In this document: in pieces, positions 30,821 through 30,931 of the stretch
How positions within the stretch are numbered: the stretch's first letter is position 1
Layout of the letters: each line of letters starts with the position of its first letter
Assembly: GCA_019424965.1 (NCBI GenBank)
Contig: JAHYYL010000025.1
Coordinates: 1-30,931 of the forward strand
Source of the DNA: Collinsella sp.
Lineage (GTDB): Bacteria; Actinomycetota; Coriobacteriia; Coriobacteriales; Coriobacteriaceae
Direction: 5' to 3'
DNA: 30,931 nucleotides
Made by a program: the position numbers and the translations under genes
The notes under the pieces: model-generated
Seen by the model: the letters and a program-made list of their open reading frames with translations, nothing else
The model's database searches: none
Told to the model about the DNA's origin: nothing

Positions 30821-30931
30821 CTATTTAAACATGAGTTCGACGATCCCTGCCCAAACAGCCTTTTCATCGATGTCTTCATCTTGGGCAACGGTATTGCTCG
30901 CTCCCTCAAGTACGGTGTAAAGAATCTGCAC
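30821..30931 (-). CDS. C-terminal end of a probable TetR-family regulator (partial)
   Basis: The last 36 codons of a minus-strand gene that begins beyond the right edge: VQILYTVLEGASNTVAQ, then DEDIDEKAVWAGIVELMFK and a TAG. The helical, acidic ending resembles TetR C-termini, but without the HTH this is tentative. Its place beside a transporter with a palindromic operator fits a local repressor. The 104 bases between this stop and the hairpin contain nothing I can name. Confidence 0.5.
   Translation of the reverse strand: MQILYTVLEGASNTVAQDEDIDEKAVWAGIVELMFK

Overview
The window is about 31 kb of GC-rich, densely coding bacterial DNA. Several things point to a gut actinobacterium of the Coriobacteriia, most likely Collinsella or a close relative: the codon use, the stand-alone ATP-pyrophosphatase form of GMP synthase, the second type IIA topoisomerase pair, a Tat/sortase-type surface protein next to a LuxR regulator, and the CXXC / 4Fe-4S / TlpA redox cluster. 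This placement is inferred from protein character; no 16S rRNA or other decisive marker is present.

Left part (1-4420): an unusual sirtuin locus. Three consecutive minus-strand genes (3716 down to 1210) encode Sir2-fold proteins of the class M (SirTM-like) type. The middle one has lost the zinc cysteines. The operon is divergent from a TetR-type regulator (3860-4420). A second, closely similar TetR gene (566-1126) lies on the other side, and its divergent partner is only a 66-codon remnant of the first sirtuin gene, joined by an ATGA overlap to a radical SAM gene that runs off the left edge. A near-palindrome centred on ACACGTGT lies between the divergent promoters in both copies.

Middle part (4600-19750): a flavodoxin-type FMN/Fe-S oxidoreductase; an AAA ATPase with a winged-helix end (5258-6352) preceded by three 19-bp direct repeats; the topoisomerase IV-like pair parE-parC (minus strand); a second ATPase with a DUF234-type nuclease-like end (11036-12418) preceded by an inverted-repeat cluster; a small membrane protein; a 1455-residue exported, probably wall-anchored protein with an upstream LuxR regulator; and guaA (ATP-PPase half only).

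Right part (19800-30931): a two-component system (minus strand) divergent from a three-gene redox operon: a CXXC micro-membrane protein, a NapH-like 4Fe-4S membrane protein and a TlpA/ResA-like lipoprotein. Next come a half-length rhodanese ORF coupled to a CoA-disulfide-reductase-rhodanese fusion, a 1084-residue MacB/FtsX-type ABC exporter, an OFA-type MFS transporter behind a strong operator-like palindrome, and the end of a convergent TetR-like gene. A 31-bp palindromic repeat occurs three times (19807, 25714, 29178); one copy forms the last codons of the histidine kinase.

How the genes work together: the sirtuin operon looks like an autoregulated NAD-linked protein-modification module (inference). 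The redox cluster looks like an electron path across the membrane from Fe-S clusters to an extracytoplasmic thioredoxin, controlled by its neighbouring two-component system. The CoADR-rhodanese gene handles thiol and sulfane sulfur. The two ATPases with iterated DNA motifs at their own promoters may be self-regulated. There is no gene-free stretch longer than 300 bases.
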